DNA from: a virus
Reading direction: 5' to 3' (one strand)
IMG/VR virus record: IMGVR_UViG_3300046820_000967
Coordinates: 1 to 28,141 of that record
Length of the DNA stretch: 28,141 nt
Every line of letters starts with the position of its first letter. Position 1 is the first letter of the stretch. A model generated the notes under the pieces. It saw only the letters and a list, made by a program, of their open reading frames with translations, searched no databases and was not told the DNA's origin. Of the stretch, positions 1 to 7,006 are shown piece after piece. The translations under genes were made by a program, and so were the position numbers.

Positions 1-963
1 TCGCAAATCAGAACTGCGATTGGGCTATCGAGCCTATCTACGACTGTTCCTGCAAGCGGCATCGCCACCTTCCTCGCCACGCCCACCTCCGCCAACCTAG
101 CGGCGGCAGTGACGGATGAGACGGGGAGTGGGAGCTTGGTGCTTAGTAATCAGCCGACGCTGACATCGCCTAGTATTGCAGGGACGGCGCAATTTACAGG
201 GACAAGTAGACCGACATCGGCAGCTACGGGGATGCCGTCTGCTACAGATTTATTGACCCGCAACGATGTCGGCATGGAGTCGTTTTTCAACCTTGGGCAA
301 GTTTTCCGTCCGCACCCGACTCCTTCTTTTGCTAGTAGCGGGGCTGGATCGATCGCTTCAACTATCGCAGGAGATAGATGGATCAATTTAAATTCAGGCA
401 CAGCAAACAACGGGTGGGGGCGAGCAACTATCGCGAGAGGCGTAACTACTGTGCCAGCGGCTTCTGGTGCTGGCATCTCATTCGCAAGGCCACTTGGCGT
501 TTCTATTATTTTGTTTTTAGGTCTCTCAAGTGCCACAGATAACGGAAACGTTTTTCGTTTGAGATTTGGTTCTGATCAGACTCCAACGCCTGATGGTAGC
601 GATCCAGTCAGCTATCGCAGTTTTGGCATTGAAATCAAGGCTAGAGGAACAACTCACGATTGGCGTGTTTATGCACACAATGGGACATCAATTACTTACA
701 GCGCGTGGGCGAATACTGGATTCCCAATCAATCTTTCGGGGACGCGAATTTACGCATCAGTGATCAGTAATGGTAGTGGGTCAATTGCGGGATACCTCGG
801 CAGCGATGGAAGCCGCTCACTTTCTCAACTAACCATCAGCGGAGGGCCAACAACTACAGGAGCAGCAGCCCAAGCATTTGTTGATGTTCATATCGCCAAT
901 TCATCAACAACAATAACAGGTGCTGGAGCTTTCGTTTTAGACGCAATGATTTACTCTTTGTAA
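1..963 (+). CDS. Tail fibre / receptor-binding protein, 3' part (5' end missing)
   Basis: The reading frame is open from the first base to the stop at 961-963, so the gene began outside the window; the GTG at 109 is probably internal. The early part carries the stalk motif common in phage fibres, of the form FLATPTSANLAAAVTDETG followed by GSGSLVLSNQPTLTSP. The rest is Gly/Ser/Thr/Asn-rich and predicted beta-rich, ending in a probable receptor-binding tip. It lies between the tail genes at the right edge and the lysis genes that follow, as expected if the genome is circular or permuted. The fibre role is firm by family style; the receptor is unknown. Confidence 0.8.
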   Translation, partial: SQIRTAIGLSSLSTTVPASGIATFLATPTSANLAAAVTDETGSGSLVLSNQPTLTSPSIAGTAQFTGTSRPTSAATGMPSATDLLTRNDVGMESFFNLGQVFRPHPTPSFASSGAGSIASTIAGDRWINLNSGTANNGWGRATIARGVTTVPAASGAGISFARPLGVSIILFLGLSSATDNGNVFRLRFGSDQTPTPDGSDPVSYRSFGIEIKARGTTHDWRVYAHNGTSITYSAWANTGFPINLSGTRIYASVISNGSGSIAGYLGSDGSRSLSQLTISGGPTTTGAAAQAFVDVHIANSSTTITGAGAFVLDAMIYSL

Positions 964-980
964 CCATTTACCATCACTTC

Positions 981-1358
981 ATGAACCTAACCACCACCAC
1001 CACCCGCCAAATCGTCGCAGTCGAAGCGCACGGCGATACTTGTCTCGCTTCCCTCAAATCATTCGCCGAGTGCCTCAACCGCGCTCACAGGGATTTCTGG
1101 AGCAAGCCTGACAGCGAACTGCAACCGTTCCTGCAAGCTCTTTTAGACGACGGCAAGCTGCAAGAGCTATTCGACGATCACGAGTTCTACGCTGCGTCCA
1201 CAAACGCGATGCTTGCTCGCTACGGCTCCGCGCCGATCTGCAACACGGGTGCGCTTCGTCAATTTGCCATCGAGGACGGCGTTGTCGTGCTGACTCCGAT
1301 TCCACTCCCCGAGCCCGAGCCAATCATCGAACCACTCCCAGAACCTGAGCAAGCATGA
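981..1358 (+). CDS. Conserved hypothetical protein downstream of tail fibre
   Basis: This 125-aa protein is not recognised with confidence. Residues 1-100 look like a compact helical domain (SLKSFAECLNRAHRDFWS, then DDGKLQELFDDHEFYA). The last 25 residues are a Pro/Glu-rich tail (PLPEPEPIIEPLPEPEQ). There is no signal peptide or membrane segment. It follows the fibre gene by 17 nt and its stop overlaps the next start as ATGA. Position suggests a fibre-associated or fibre-assembly protein, but nothing in the sequence proves this. The upstream leader is A/C-rich without an SD sequence. Confidence 0.7.
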   Translation: MNLTTTTTRQIVAVEAHGDTCLASLKSFAECLNRAHRDFWSKPDSELQPFLQALLDDGKLQELFDDHEFYAASTNAMLARYGSAPICNTGALRQFAIEDGVVVLTPIPLPEPEPIIEPLPEPEQA

Positions 1359-1534
1359 ACCACCACTATCACACCATCGTCAACGGCGCAACTGGCATTC
1401 TCGCCAGCGCAACCAGCGTAATCTCGACATTCCAAACTCAGCTCGAATGGTGGGTGCGCATGTCAGGATCGTTCATCGGCTTGATCATCGCGATCATCTC
1501 GCTTTACAATCTCATCTCTAAGCCAAAGAAATGA
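1355..1534 (+). CDS. Putative holin (small membrane protein)
   Basis: This is a 59-aa protein whose start overlaps the preceding stop (ATGA at 1355-1358). A strong hydrophobic segment lies at about residues 39-54 (SFIGLIIAIISLYNLI), preceded by a weaker apolar stretch at about 8-26, and it ends in a short basic tail (SKPKK). Small size, one or two membrane segments, a charged C-terminus and a place two genes before an endolysin fit a holin, which would permeabilise the inner membrane to time lysis. Holins share little sequence, so the call rests on size, topology and context. It could be another small membrane protein. Confidence 0.55.
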   Translation: MNHHYHTIVNGATGILASATSVISTFQTQLEWWVRMSGSFIGLIIAIISLYNLISKPKK

Positions 1535-2004
1535 ACTCCTACCGCGAACTTCACCCGATCAAAGAAGGTAAACGCAAGTGGCGTTACGGCGCAATTTTTA
1601 TTGAATTGGAACTCCACGGAACCGCCGCGTCGCATCCTGATTGTCTTTTCTACGTCGGCAAAACCTTCGTCGGGGAAATTCGCAAGGGCAAGCTCTACAT
1701 CCATCACCCATACGTCTGGAATGGATCCACACCGAAACGCTACATCGGCTGGCCTCCGTTTGGCATGTGGGTCGGAACACCTGATTTTAAGGCGACGATC
1801 CTTGCATCAGGCGGGCATGACATTTTGTTTCAGTTCTCCGCATTGCTGAAATTCGACATGGAGGAAGTCAACTATTGCTTCTGGAAATGGATCGATGACG
1901 TAGGCGCAGAAAACCTTGCCGACATCTATCACGCCGCCGTCGCTCAGTTTGGCGGGAAATTTTGGGGGAAGGCTGATCCAACCTTGAAAGTGATCTACAC
2001 ATGA
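1531..2004 (+). CDS. DUF1353-like phage protein in lysis block
   Basis: This 157-aa protein starts within an ATGA overlap with the holin-like gene. Its centre resembles the DUF1353 pattern: a WNGSTPK motif near residues 63-69, then GMWVGTPDF, then an ASGGHDILFQF segment like the family's A-x-x-HD-x-L-Y-Q motif. The biochemical function of DUF1353 is not established; members often sit near tail or lysis genes of phages. The dense overlap with holin-like and lipoprotein genes implies co-translation with lysis functions. The family assignment is from motif memory and is moderately sure. Confidence 0.6.
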   Translation: MNSYRELHPIKEGKRKWRYGAIFIELELHGTAASHPDCLFYVGKTFVGEIRKGKLYIHHPYVWNGSTPKRYIGWPPFGMWVGTPDFKATILASGGHDILFQFSALLKFDMEEVNYCFWKWIDDVGAENLADIYHAAVAQFGGKFWGKADPTLKVIYT

Positions 2005-2129
2005 AAACCATCGCCGTCATCTCACTCATGCTCACGTCATGCACGGTCGAGTCAATTACTGTCCGAGGCAAGTTTGGCGACTACATCTTCAAGCCACGCA
2101 AGCCGATCACCATTGAAGCATCGAAATGA
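2001..2129 (+). CDS. Small lipoprotein in lysis cassette
   Basis: This 42-aa protein begins at an ATGA overlap (2001-2004). It has a short signal peptide (MKTIAVISLMLTSC) ending in the lipobox LTSC, so signal peptidase II would cleave before Cys14 and leave a mature lipoprotein of 29 residues. It ends in an ATGA overlap with the endolysin gene. A tiny lipoprotein next to holin and endolysin recalls Rz1-type outer-membrane spanins, but no Rz-type inner-membrane partner is visible and the mature part lacks the proline richness of Rz1. The lipobox is clear; the spanin role is an inference. Confidence 0.6.
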   Translation: MKTIAVISLMLTSCTVESITVRGKFGDYIFKPRKPITIEASK

Positions 2130-2689
2130 CACGCACTCAAATCATCGAGATCCAGAAGCGCATTGGGGCAACTCCTGATGGCTTTTGGGGCGCGAAGTCG
2201 ATTGCCGCGTGTCAGTCGCATCTCAAAGCCATGATGCCATGGCCGAACCCGTGGCCGTCGCAATCACAAGCGGCGTTGCAAGGATTCTACGGCAAAGCAG
2301 GCGACGAAAGCCAGATTGTCAACATCGACGTGACCGGGCTGGGCGTGCGCTTTGATGGCAAGCCAGTTCGCTCCATGCGCATCCATCACAAATGTGCCGA
2401 AAGCCTCCTGCGCGTGCTGCGTGAGATTGCTGCATCGCCATTCCGCTATGTGCTAGGCGAGTATGCTGGCACATACAACAATCGACCAATGCGAGGTGGG
2501 ACGCTTCCGAGCCTACACGCCCGCGGTGCGGCCATTGACCTCATGCCAGCGACCAACCGAAACCACCAACACTGGCCGACAAGCGCGAACATGCCCATCG
2601 AAGTCATGGAAATGTTTACTCGCGAAGGATGGCTATCGGCGGGGGCTTTCTGGTCTAGGGACGGAATGCACTTTCAAGCAACCAAATAA
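2126..2689 (+). CDS. Endolysin, M15 peptidase family (VanY/M15_4-like)
   Basis: This 187-aa cell-wall peptidase should cleave peptide links in peptidoglycan for host lysis. The N-terminal 35 residues resemble a peptidoglycan-binding repeat (IIEIQKRIGATPDGFWG). The C-terminal catalytic domain shows the M15 zinc pattern: S129-L-H131-A-R-G-A-A-I-D138, and RDGMHFQ with H182. H131, D138 and H182 are the expected zinc ligands. There is no signal peptide, so release would depend on the holin-like protein upstream. The start overlaps the lipoprotein stop. Family and role are well supported; the exact bond cleaved is not readable. Confidence 0.85.
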   Translation: MTRTQIIEIQKRIGATPDGFWGAKSIAACQSHLKAMMPWPNPWPSQSQAALQGFYGKAGDESQIVNIDVTGLGVRFDGKPVRSMRIHHKCAESLLRVLREIAASPFRYVLGEYAGTYNNRPMRGGTLPSLHARGAAIDLMPATNRNHQHWPTSANMPIEVMEMFTREGWLSAGAFWSRDGMHFQATK

Positions 2690-2694
2690 AAATC

Positions 2695-3426
2695 ATGAGC
2701 CACAAACGCTTCATCGTAGCAGCCGACAACCACGGAGGCCTTGTGTCTCATGCGGCGAAAAAGGTGCTTCTAAAATTCGCTGAAAACTGGAAGCCGCATT
2801 ACCGCATTCACTTGGGTGACCTTTGGGATTTCTCGCCACTTCGCAAGGGTGCGAGCCAAGAAGAAAAGGCGCATGGCATTGCAGACGACTTTATCGAGGG
2901 GCTAAATTTCCTCGACGAATACAAGCCGCATTTCCTCACGCTCGGCAACCACGACGATCGAATCTACCAATACGCAGCACATTGCGCGGATGGAATGCTT
3001 CAAGAACGATGCGAGGAACTTGTTGTCGCTGCTGAAAAGGAATTCGCGCGGCGCAAGATCACTTTCTGCAAATACAAGGTCAGCGAATACCTGAAAATGC
3101 CAGAAGGCGGGCCAAAACTGATTCACGGGTTCCGCTCGACGATGTATCCAGCGAAGGCGCATTTCGAGAACTGGGGCGAATGTCTGCATGGGCATTGCCA
3201 CACCAAAGACGAACACACCGCGCGTCACATCCAAGGCGGGAAAGCATTCTCAGTCGCTTGCATGGCAGACTTAGACAAACTCACTTACAGCGACCGACAA
3301 CCGGCAAAGTTAGGGCATCGGAACGGATTTCTCTATGGCATCATTAACACTAAAACAGGAGACTGGACAGCATGGCAGGTAACACAAGAAAACGGAACAT
3401 GGATCTCACCACAAGGGATTCTCTGA
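2695..3426 (+). CDS. Calcineurin-like metallophosphoesterase
   Basis: This 243-aa protein carries the full metal-binding signature of the calcineurin-like phosphoesterase superfamily: D11-x-H13 (ADNHGG), G41-D42, G84-N-H-D87, the histidine of LIHG (H144) and G166-H167-x-H169. These residues usually bind two divalent metals and hydrolyse phosphomono- or diesters. Phage members may act on nucleotides, nucleic acid ends or signalling nucleotides; the substrate cannot be told here. It follows the endolysin by 5 nt and overlaps the next gene. It may belong to lysis-end transcription or be an accessory gene. Confidence 0.85.
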   Translation: MSHKRFIVAADNHGGLVSHAAKKVLLKFAENWKPHYRIHLGDLWDFSPLRKGASQEEKAHGIADDFIEGLNFLDEYKPHFLTLGNHDDRIYQYAAHCADGMLQERCEELVVAAEKEFARRKITFCKYKVSEYLKMPEGGPKLIHGFRSTMYPAKAHFENWGECLHGHCHTKDEHTARHIQGGKAFSVACMADLDKLTYSDRQPAKLGHRNGFLYGIINTKTGDWTAWQVTQENGTWISPQGIL

Positions 3427-3653
3427 GCGCATTGGACATGGCACTTGCTATGATCCCGAACGACGTAAAGCGCGATGATGAATTCACGGCGAACGAATTT
3501 CATGCGCGTCGACAGGAGGCTAATCCAAATATGCCAGTGAAAAGCAGTAAGTATTATCTCAATTGCTTGGTCGCAGAGGGCAAGTTGCAAAAACGCAAAG
3601 TGCTTTTTGATGGGAAAATCACTTGTGCTTACAGCATCGTGAATGGCAAATAA
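3372..3653 (+). CDS. Small winged-helix-like hypothetical protein
   Basis: This 93-aa protein is unrecognised beyond fold style. Residues 50-90 (VKSSKYYLNCLVAEGKLQKRKV then a beta-like KITCAYSIV end) look like the recognition helix and wing of a winged-helix domain. The start at 3372 is preceded by AGGAG about 10 nt upstream but gives a 55-nt overlap with the phosphoesterase gene. An ATG at 3402 is the alternative, with no SD. It is the last gene before the 3654-3886 control region, so it could be a regulator acting there. That is inference only. Confidence 0.6.
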   Translation: MAGNTRKRNMDLTTRDSLSALDMALAMIPNDVKRDDEFTANEFHARRQEANPNMPVKSSKYYLNCLVAEGKLQKRKVLFDGKITCAYSIVNGK

Positions 3654-3658
3654 TCATC

Positions 3659-3686
3659 TTGACAAACACCGCGCATGGTGTGAAAT
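3659..3686 (+). promoter_or_regulatory. Candidate promoter for recombination operon
   Basis: A perfect -35 box TTGACA at 3659-3664 is followed after 16 nt by TGAAAT at 3681-3686, which matches 4 of 6 of TATAAT. It lies in the gap after the winged-helix-like gene and faces the nuclease gene at 3887. Its -10 lies inside a perfect 16-bp palindrome. A weaker second candidate (TTGACG at 3832-3837) lies closer to the nuclease gene, but no good -10 box is seen for it. Confidence 0.5.
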
Positions 3687-3693
3687 TTCACAC
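3678..3693. promoter_or_regulatory. Perfect 16-bp palindrome, candidate operator
   Basis: GTGTGAAATTTCACAC is identical to its own reverse complement and covers the -10 box of the promoter at 3659-3686. A palindrome over a -10 is the usual arrangement for repression by a dimeric regulator. The local candidates for such a regulator are the HTH proteins at 5580, 5747 and 8992, or a host protein. CATG tetramers flank it on both sides. The pairing is exact; the operator function is inferred. Confidence 0.55.
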
Positions 3694-3777
3694 ATGATCA
3701 TTGGTTGATCGCCGCGTGCGTTGTTTTTCAATTGCAGCGTGCGCGGCAAAAATTTTCTCTGGCAATGTGTTGTTACA

Positions 3778-3807
3778 CGCCCTCATCAGGTTCGCTTGGT
3801 GAGGGCG
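3778..3807 (+). terminator. Hairpin with UUCG tetraloop, terminator or attenuator
   Basis: CGCCCTCA (3778-3785) pairs perfectly with TGAGGGCG (3800-3807). Inside, after one mismatch, CAGG pairs with CTTG (one G-U) and closes a TTCG tetraloop, a very stable RNA loop. It is followed by AATTGCTTTTC, a modest T-run. It lies downstream of the candidate promoter at 3659 and upstream of the nuclease gene, so it could attenuate that promoter or end read-through from the lysis block. Confidence 0.55.
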
Positions 3808-3886
3808 AATTGCTTTTCTGCAAATTTCTTGTTGACGAGCACAATTTTCTGCAATACTCATTGCCTCGCCACATGGCACCAAAGAA

Positions 3887-4567
3887 ATGAATCAACCAAC
3901 CTATCACGACGATGTCGAGCAAGGCACAGATGAATGGCTTGCTCTCCGCTGCGGAAGAATCACCGCATCAGAGGTGAAAAAACTGCTCACCTCAAAAAAC
4001 CAACTCGCCAACAACGCGACCAGCCGAGGGCTGATCGATGAGCTGGCGGCTCAAAGGATCACGAGCTACGTCGAGCCGCGCTACATCTCCGACGACATGC
4101 TGCGAGGGCATGTGGACGAAATCTACGCTCGCGTGCTTTATGGAGAGAAATATGCGCCAGTGACGCAGACTGGAATTGTCACGCGTGAGATCGCAGACGG
4201 CGTTATCATCGGCGCATCACCCGACGGGCTTGTCGGTGACGATGGCCTGATTGAGGTCAAGTCACGCATCCAGCGCGAGCATGTAAAAACGATTCTTGCA
4301 GGCGAGGTGCCAGAAGATTACATCGCACAGATCCAGACTCAGCTTCTCGTAACTGGGCGCGAATGGTGCGATTTTATCTCCTACTGCGGCGGGCTTCCGA
4401 TGTTCGTGCATCGCGTCCACCGTGACGAGGAAATCATGCAGACGATCACCGAAGCGTGTATTGCTGCCGAGGTGGAGATCCAGCGCGTTGTCGGCTGTTA
4501 TGTTATGGCAGCCATGGGGTTGCATCCGACCGAGCGGGTTGTTGAAGCGAACGAAACTATTATTTGA
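3887..4567 (+). CDS. YqaJ-like / lambda exonuclease family recombination nuclease
   Basis: This 226-aa nuclease of the YqaJ viral recombinase family has the lambda-exonuclease fold and is expected to resect double-stranded DNA ends for annealing-based recombination. The family opening is clear (EQGTDEWLALRCGRITASE, residues 11-29). The PD-(D/E)XK core is at G109-A-S-P-D113-G and E123-V-K125, followed by a Gln-rich helix (YIAQIQTQL, 145-153). Length fits the family. The gene leads a block preceded by the control region and its stop lies next to the following start. The partner annealing protein is not certain, but the 4985 protein is a candidate. Confidence 0.9.
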   Translation: MNQPTYHDDVEQGTDEWLALRCGRITASEVKKLLTSKNQLANNATSRGLIDELAAQRITSYVEPRYISDDMLRGHVDEIYARVLYGEKYAPVTQTGIVTREIADGVIIGASPDGLVGDDGLIEVKSRIQREHVKTILAGEVPEDYIAQIQTQLLVTGREWCDFISYCGGLPMFVHRVHRDEEIMQTITEACIAAEVEIQRVVGCYVMAAMGLHPTERVVEANETII

Positions 4568-4569
4568 TC

Positions 4570-4971
4570 ATGAAACATAAACACGCAGAAAATATGCTGG
4601 CATACGCGCAGGACGCGATGGAAACGGAAACGCCGTGGGAGCGGTGGGAGCGTCGCTACAAAGGCGACGATCATTGGGAATCACTAAAATACTGTCCAAC
4701 ATGGATTCCTCTTGCCGAATACCGCCGCAAACCACGCACAATCATCATCAACGGCTTTGAGGTGCCTGAGCCTGTGCGGGAGCCGTTGGAATACGGGCAA
4801 GAGTATTACATTCCAACAATTGCAGGAGACCATAGGGTGGCTGCGTTATTTATGTGGTATAACAATGATCACGATTCTCGATGGCTCGAAAAAGGACTCA
4901 TCCACCTCACAAAAGACGCTGCCGAAACCCACGCAAAAGCGCTCCTATCCTTTACCATAACACAACCATAA
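4570..4971 (+). CDS. Conserved phage hypothetical protein
   Basis: The ATG at 4570 is chosen over a TTG at 4564, giving 133 aa. The protein is Trp/Tyr-rich (WERWERRYKGDDHWESL; CPTWIPLAEYRRKP). A central motif, INGFEVPEPVREPLEYGQEYY, and an ending HLTKDAAETHAKALLSF recur in phage proteins I have seen next to recombination genes; their function is not known to me. It follows the nuclease by 2 nt, and an A/C-rich gap leads to the next gene. A role in DNA metabolism or host takeover is possible but unproven. Confidence 0.7.
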   Translation: MKHKHAENMLAYAQDAMETETPWERWERRYKGDDHWESLKYCPTWIPLAEYRRKPRTIIINGFEVPEPVREPLEYGQEYYIPTIAGDHRVAALFMWYNNDHDSRWLEKGLIHLTKDAAETHAKALLSFTITQP

Positions 4972-4984
4972 CACAACCAAAACA

Positions 4985-5596
4985 ATGGACATATCCAACA
5001 CCCTTAAACCGAAATCCGACCAACTCAACGCAGACGACCTGCTTACAGGCCCACGCGACATCATCATCACCGCCGTCAAAGTCACGGAATCCGAGCAACC
5101 CGTTTCGATCCACTTCGAGGGCGACGACGGCAAGCCATACAAACCGTGCAAATCCATGCGTCGCGTGATCGTGGCGATTTGGGGCGCGGACTCGAAAGCG
5201 TACACCGGACGCGCTCTACGATTATTCTGCGACCAGAAAGTCGCCTTCGGTGGCGCTCAGGTCGGAGGGATCCGCATCAGTCACGCGAGCCACATTGACA
5301 AGCCGTTCACGATGGCGCTCACCACGACCAGAGCGAAGCGATCGCCCTACACTGTGCAGCCGATGGACATGCCAGCAGCGCCGGTCAAAACGATCGACGC
5401 GACCGGAGTCATTGAGGCAACTGGCGAAGGCACGGTCACGGTGAAGGGCGCGAAGAAAACCATCACCGCGAAGGCATCTGCGGAAATCGTCGAGATCGCC
5501 GCGGGCTTGATCGGTCAGACCTGCGATATGACCATGGCGCAATCAGGCGCGTCGTTTGAAATCCTAACCATCAAAGCACATGCTGCTGACACCTGA
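4985..5596 (+). CDS. Conserved phage protein of recombination block
   Basis: This 203-aa protein has conserved-looking segments: SNTLKPKSDQLNADDLLTGP (residues 4-23), PYKPCKSMRRVIVAIWG (about 52-68), and FGGAQVGGIRISHASHI. The last 70 residues are a separate Lys/Thr/Ala-rich domain (EGTVTVKGAKKTITAKAS). The first domain matches a family often found beside YqaJ nucleases, which suggests a single-strand-binding or annealing role, but I know of no proven function. The leader before the ATG is A/C-rich (CACAACCAAAACA) with no SD. The end overlaps the next gene by 17 nt. Confidence 0.7.
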   Translation: MDISNTLKPKSDQLNADDLLTGPRDIIITAVKVTESEQPVSIHFEGDDGKPYKPCKSMRRVIVAIWGADSKAYTGRALRLFCDQKVAFGGAQVGGIRISHASHIDKPFTMALTTTRAKRSPYTVQPMDMPAAPVKTIDATGVIEATGEGTVTVKGAKKTITAKASAEIVEIAAGLIGQTCDMTMAQSGASFEILTIKAHAADT

Positions 5597-5750
5597 AGAA
5601 CTCTGCGAACGCTGGAAGGGCGCTGTCACTGTCGCTACACTAGCGACTTGGCGAGCGCGAAACATCGGGCCAGCATACGTCAAGGTCGGTCGCCATGTGC
5701 TGTATCGCCTGGAGGATGTGGAGATCTACGAACGGGAGAAAACGAAATGA
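5580..5750 (+). CDS. Excisionase-type HTH protein (HTH_17-like)
   Basis: This small 56-aa gene is easily missed. LTPEELCERW opens the helix-turn-helix, followed by VATLATWRARNIGPAYVKVG and a strand with HVLYRLEDVEIYE. This is the classic MerR/excisionase winged-helix layout (helix-turn-helix, the G-P-x-Y-x-K-x-G turn, then R-x-x-x-Y-R-x-x-D-x-x-x-Y/W). Such proteins bind DNA as excisionases or regulators. No integrase is visible, so a regulator role is more likely. It overlaps its neighbours on both sides, with ATGA at its 3' end. A 7-bp hairpin with a 3-nt loop lies within it at 5631-5647. Confidence 0.75.
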   Translation: MLLTPEELCERWKGAVTVATLATWRARNIGPAYVKVGRHVLYRLEDVEIYEREKTK

Positions 5751-6022
5751 TTGATCACGACGAATTCCACTCAGCCATGTTGCGCATGTCTCGCTACACG
5801 CTTGGCATTAAAGAGGCGATAGCGCTTTTCTCCATCGGGGAAGGTGCAACGCTTCAAGCGATCACCCAGCGATGCAGCGACGAAGCGCGAACCATGCAGA
5901 CGCGTCTCGGCATGTTACGCTCGAAAGGCTATCTACTCCAAAGCGAGAAGGTTGACGGGAAACTGATCTACCGTCTATCACCGCTTGGGCTTGAAATCAT
6001 CAACAAAACACTTGGAAAATGA
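5747..6022 (+). CDS. Winged-helix protein (MarR-like)
   Basis: This 91-aa protein starts at the ATG of an ATGA overlap with an SD-like GGGAGAAAACG upstream; a longer frame upstream is not needed. Residues 25-85 look like a winged-helix domain: EAIALFSIGEGATLQAITQRCSDEARTMQTRLGMLRSKGYL, then a wing SEKVDGKLIYRLSPLGLEII. This resembles MarR/PadR-type DNA-binding proteins, where the L-S-x-x-G ending is typical. It sits between the excisionase-type protein and a membrane protein. A transcription regulator is the best guess. Confidence 0.65.
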   Translation: MIDHDEFHSAMLRMSRYTLGIKEAIALFSIGEGATLQAITQRCSDEARTMQTRLGMLRSKGYLLQSEKVDGKLIYRLSPLGLEIINKTLGK

Positions 6023-6261
6023 AAACAGAAAACATGTATCGACAACTACATCGCACGCACACAGCGCGCTTCATCATCGCCGTTTGCCTGCTCTCGTGGG
6101 TCGCGATCGGGTCGATCCTCGCTGGGTTCTTCGGCTTCACCATGCCTGCCATCTGGGGCATGTTGTTGTCGATGTTTCTTCTCGTGGTGGCCATGGTCGA
6201 GGCTCGCTTGTGCGAGACCTACTACGACAAATGGATGAGGGCTGTAGCTAAGGGGGAATGA
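6019..6261 (+). CDS. Small two-helix membrane protein
   Basis: This 80-aa protein has two clear hydrophobic helices at about residues 18-40 and 43-61 (FIIAVCLLSWVAIGSILAGF and IWGMLLSMFLLVVAMV), with a basic N-terminus and a charged C-terminus. It starts in an ATGA overlap and ends in another. It has no recognised family. It lies in an early block far from the endolysin, so a holin role is unlikely; superinfection exclusion or membrane remodelling are possibilities without direct support. Confidence 0.65.
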   Translation: MKTENMYRQLHRTHTARFIIAVCLLSWVAIGSILAGFFGFTMPAIWGMLLSMFLLVVAMVEARLCETYYDKWMRAVAKGE

Positions 6262-6452
6262 CCACCGACCAGCAACTCGCCCGCTTGCGTGAGGCGTGGA
6301 AGGCGGCTGACAGTGAGGAGCGTTACGCGATCAACGTGACAGCTCAGGCACTAAAAGCCGACGATCCGCTTCACCGCGACACCGTGCAAAGGCGAGTTGC
6401 TGCTCACTTAAAAATTGAGATTCCGAGCGAAGAACAGCAGGAATTGCTCTAA
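6258..6452 (+). CDS. Hypothetical helical protein
   Basis: This 64-aa protein starts in an ATGA overlap with a good SD (AAGGGGG) a few bases upstream. It is predicted helical and charged (QQLARLREAWKAADSEERYAINV), with no cysteines and no membrane segment. No family is recognised. It is the last gene of the block before the regulatory gap at 6453-6579. Confidence 0.6.
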   Translation: MTTDQQLARLREAWKAADSEERYAINVTAQALKADDPLHRDTVQRRVAAHLKIEIPSEEQQELL

Positions 6453-6490
6453 CAAAATGCGCTCTGGAAGTATTGATTTTGCAAGGATTT

Positions 6491-6540
6491 TGAAAATAAT
6501 CGAAAAAAGTCATTGCAAATATGCAATCATTTTGTAGATT
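6491..6540 (+). promoter_or_regulatory. Promoter/operator repeat, copy 1
   Basis: Bases 6491-6531 match 8674-8715 over about 41 nt, with three substitutions and one single-base indel. Within it ATTGCA (6512-6517) and TGCAAT (6522-6527) form a perfect inverted repeat around AATA. A possible -35 TTGCAA (6513-6518) and -10 TAGATT (6535-6540) are 16 nt apart, so the inverted repeat would cover the -35. This looks like a regulated promoter for the gene at 6580. The repeat is seen directly; promoter activity is inferred. Confidence 0.55.
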
Positions 6541-6579
6541 TCCTGTGTCGCCGCGAGCGACGATCAACCAAACCAAATT

Positions 6580-6783
6580 ATGAGATTAAAAATTGAAATT
6601 GAAACAGGTGCGCAAAAAGCTGTATTTGAAGGAGAATTTGAAGCTGACACTCAAACTGATGAGCGCGATTTTGCTGTCAACAGAATGATTCACCTTTGCA
6701 ACTCTGTTTTTTGGGATGATTTTGAGGAAAATGAGCGTGATGAGGAACTCGCTGAGTTAATACAAGAAAACCTTAATTATTGA
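6580..6783 (+). CDS. Small acidic hypothetical protein
   Basis: This 67-aa acidic protein leads a transcription unit behind regulatory repeat copy 1. The leader is A/C-rich (CAACCAAACC) without an SD. The first half is beta-like (RLKIEIETGAQKAVFEGEFEA), the second helical and very acidic (FWDDFEENERDEELAELIQ). The base composition is more A/T-rich than in its neighbours. It has no known family. Small acidic early proteins in phages sometimes mimic DNA or bind host factors, but nothing here proves that. Confidence 0.6.
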   Translation: MRLKIEIETGAQKAVFEGEFEADTQTDERDFAVNRMIHLCNSVFWDDFEENERDEELAELIQENLNY

Positions 6784-6802
6784 TCACTCACCTCAACCAA
6801 CC

Positions 6803-7006
6803 ATGACACCACAACAACAACTCATCGAAAAATACGGCGCAGAAGAACCCATCTGCGAGATCCCAGTGGAAGAATTCGATAACGACGGTCTTGTCGTTCA
6901 GATACTCCGCGAAAAAGGAATCACCGCCGACGCACTTGTCCACATCAACGCTCACTTCTGCTGGGCAACTCCAATCCAAGAATTCATCAACCAAATCAAA
7001 CTATGA
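6803..7006 (+). CDS. Small acidic hypothetical protein
   Basis: This 67-aa acidic protein contains PICEIPVEEFDNDGLVVQILREKGI and INAHFCWATPIQEFINQI. It has no recognised domain; the two cysteines are not arranged as a metal site. The leader is CTCAACCAACC directly before ATG with no SD, a pattern seen before several genes here. The end overlaps the next gene in ATGA. Confidence 0.6.
   Translation: MTPQQQLIEKYGAEEPICEIPVEEFDNDGLVVQILREKGITADALVHINAHFCWATPIQEFINQIKL

Noticed and set aside
5631-5647. 7-bp hairpin with 3-nt loop (GTCGCTA cac TAGCGAC)
   Set aside because: It is short and lies within the excisionase-type coding sequence with no T-run; likely chance or minor.
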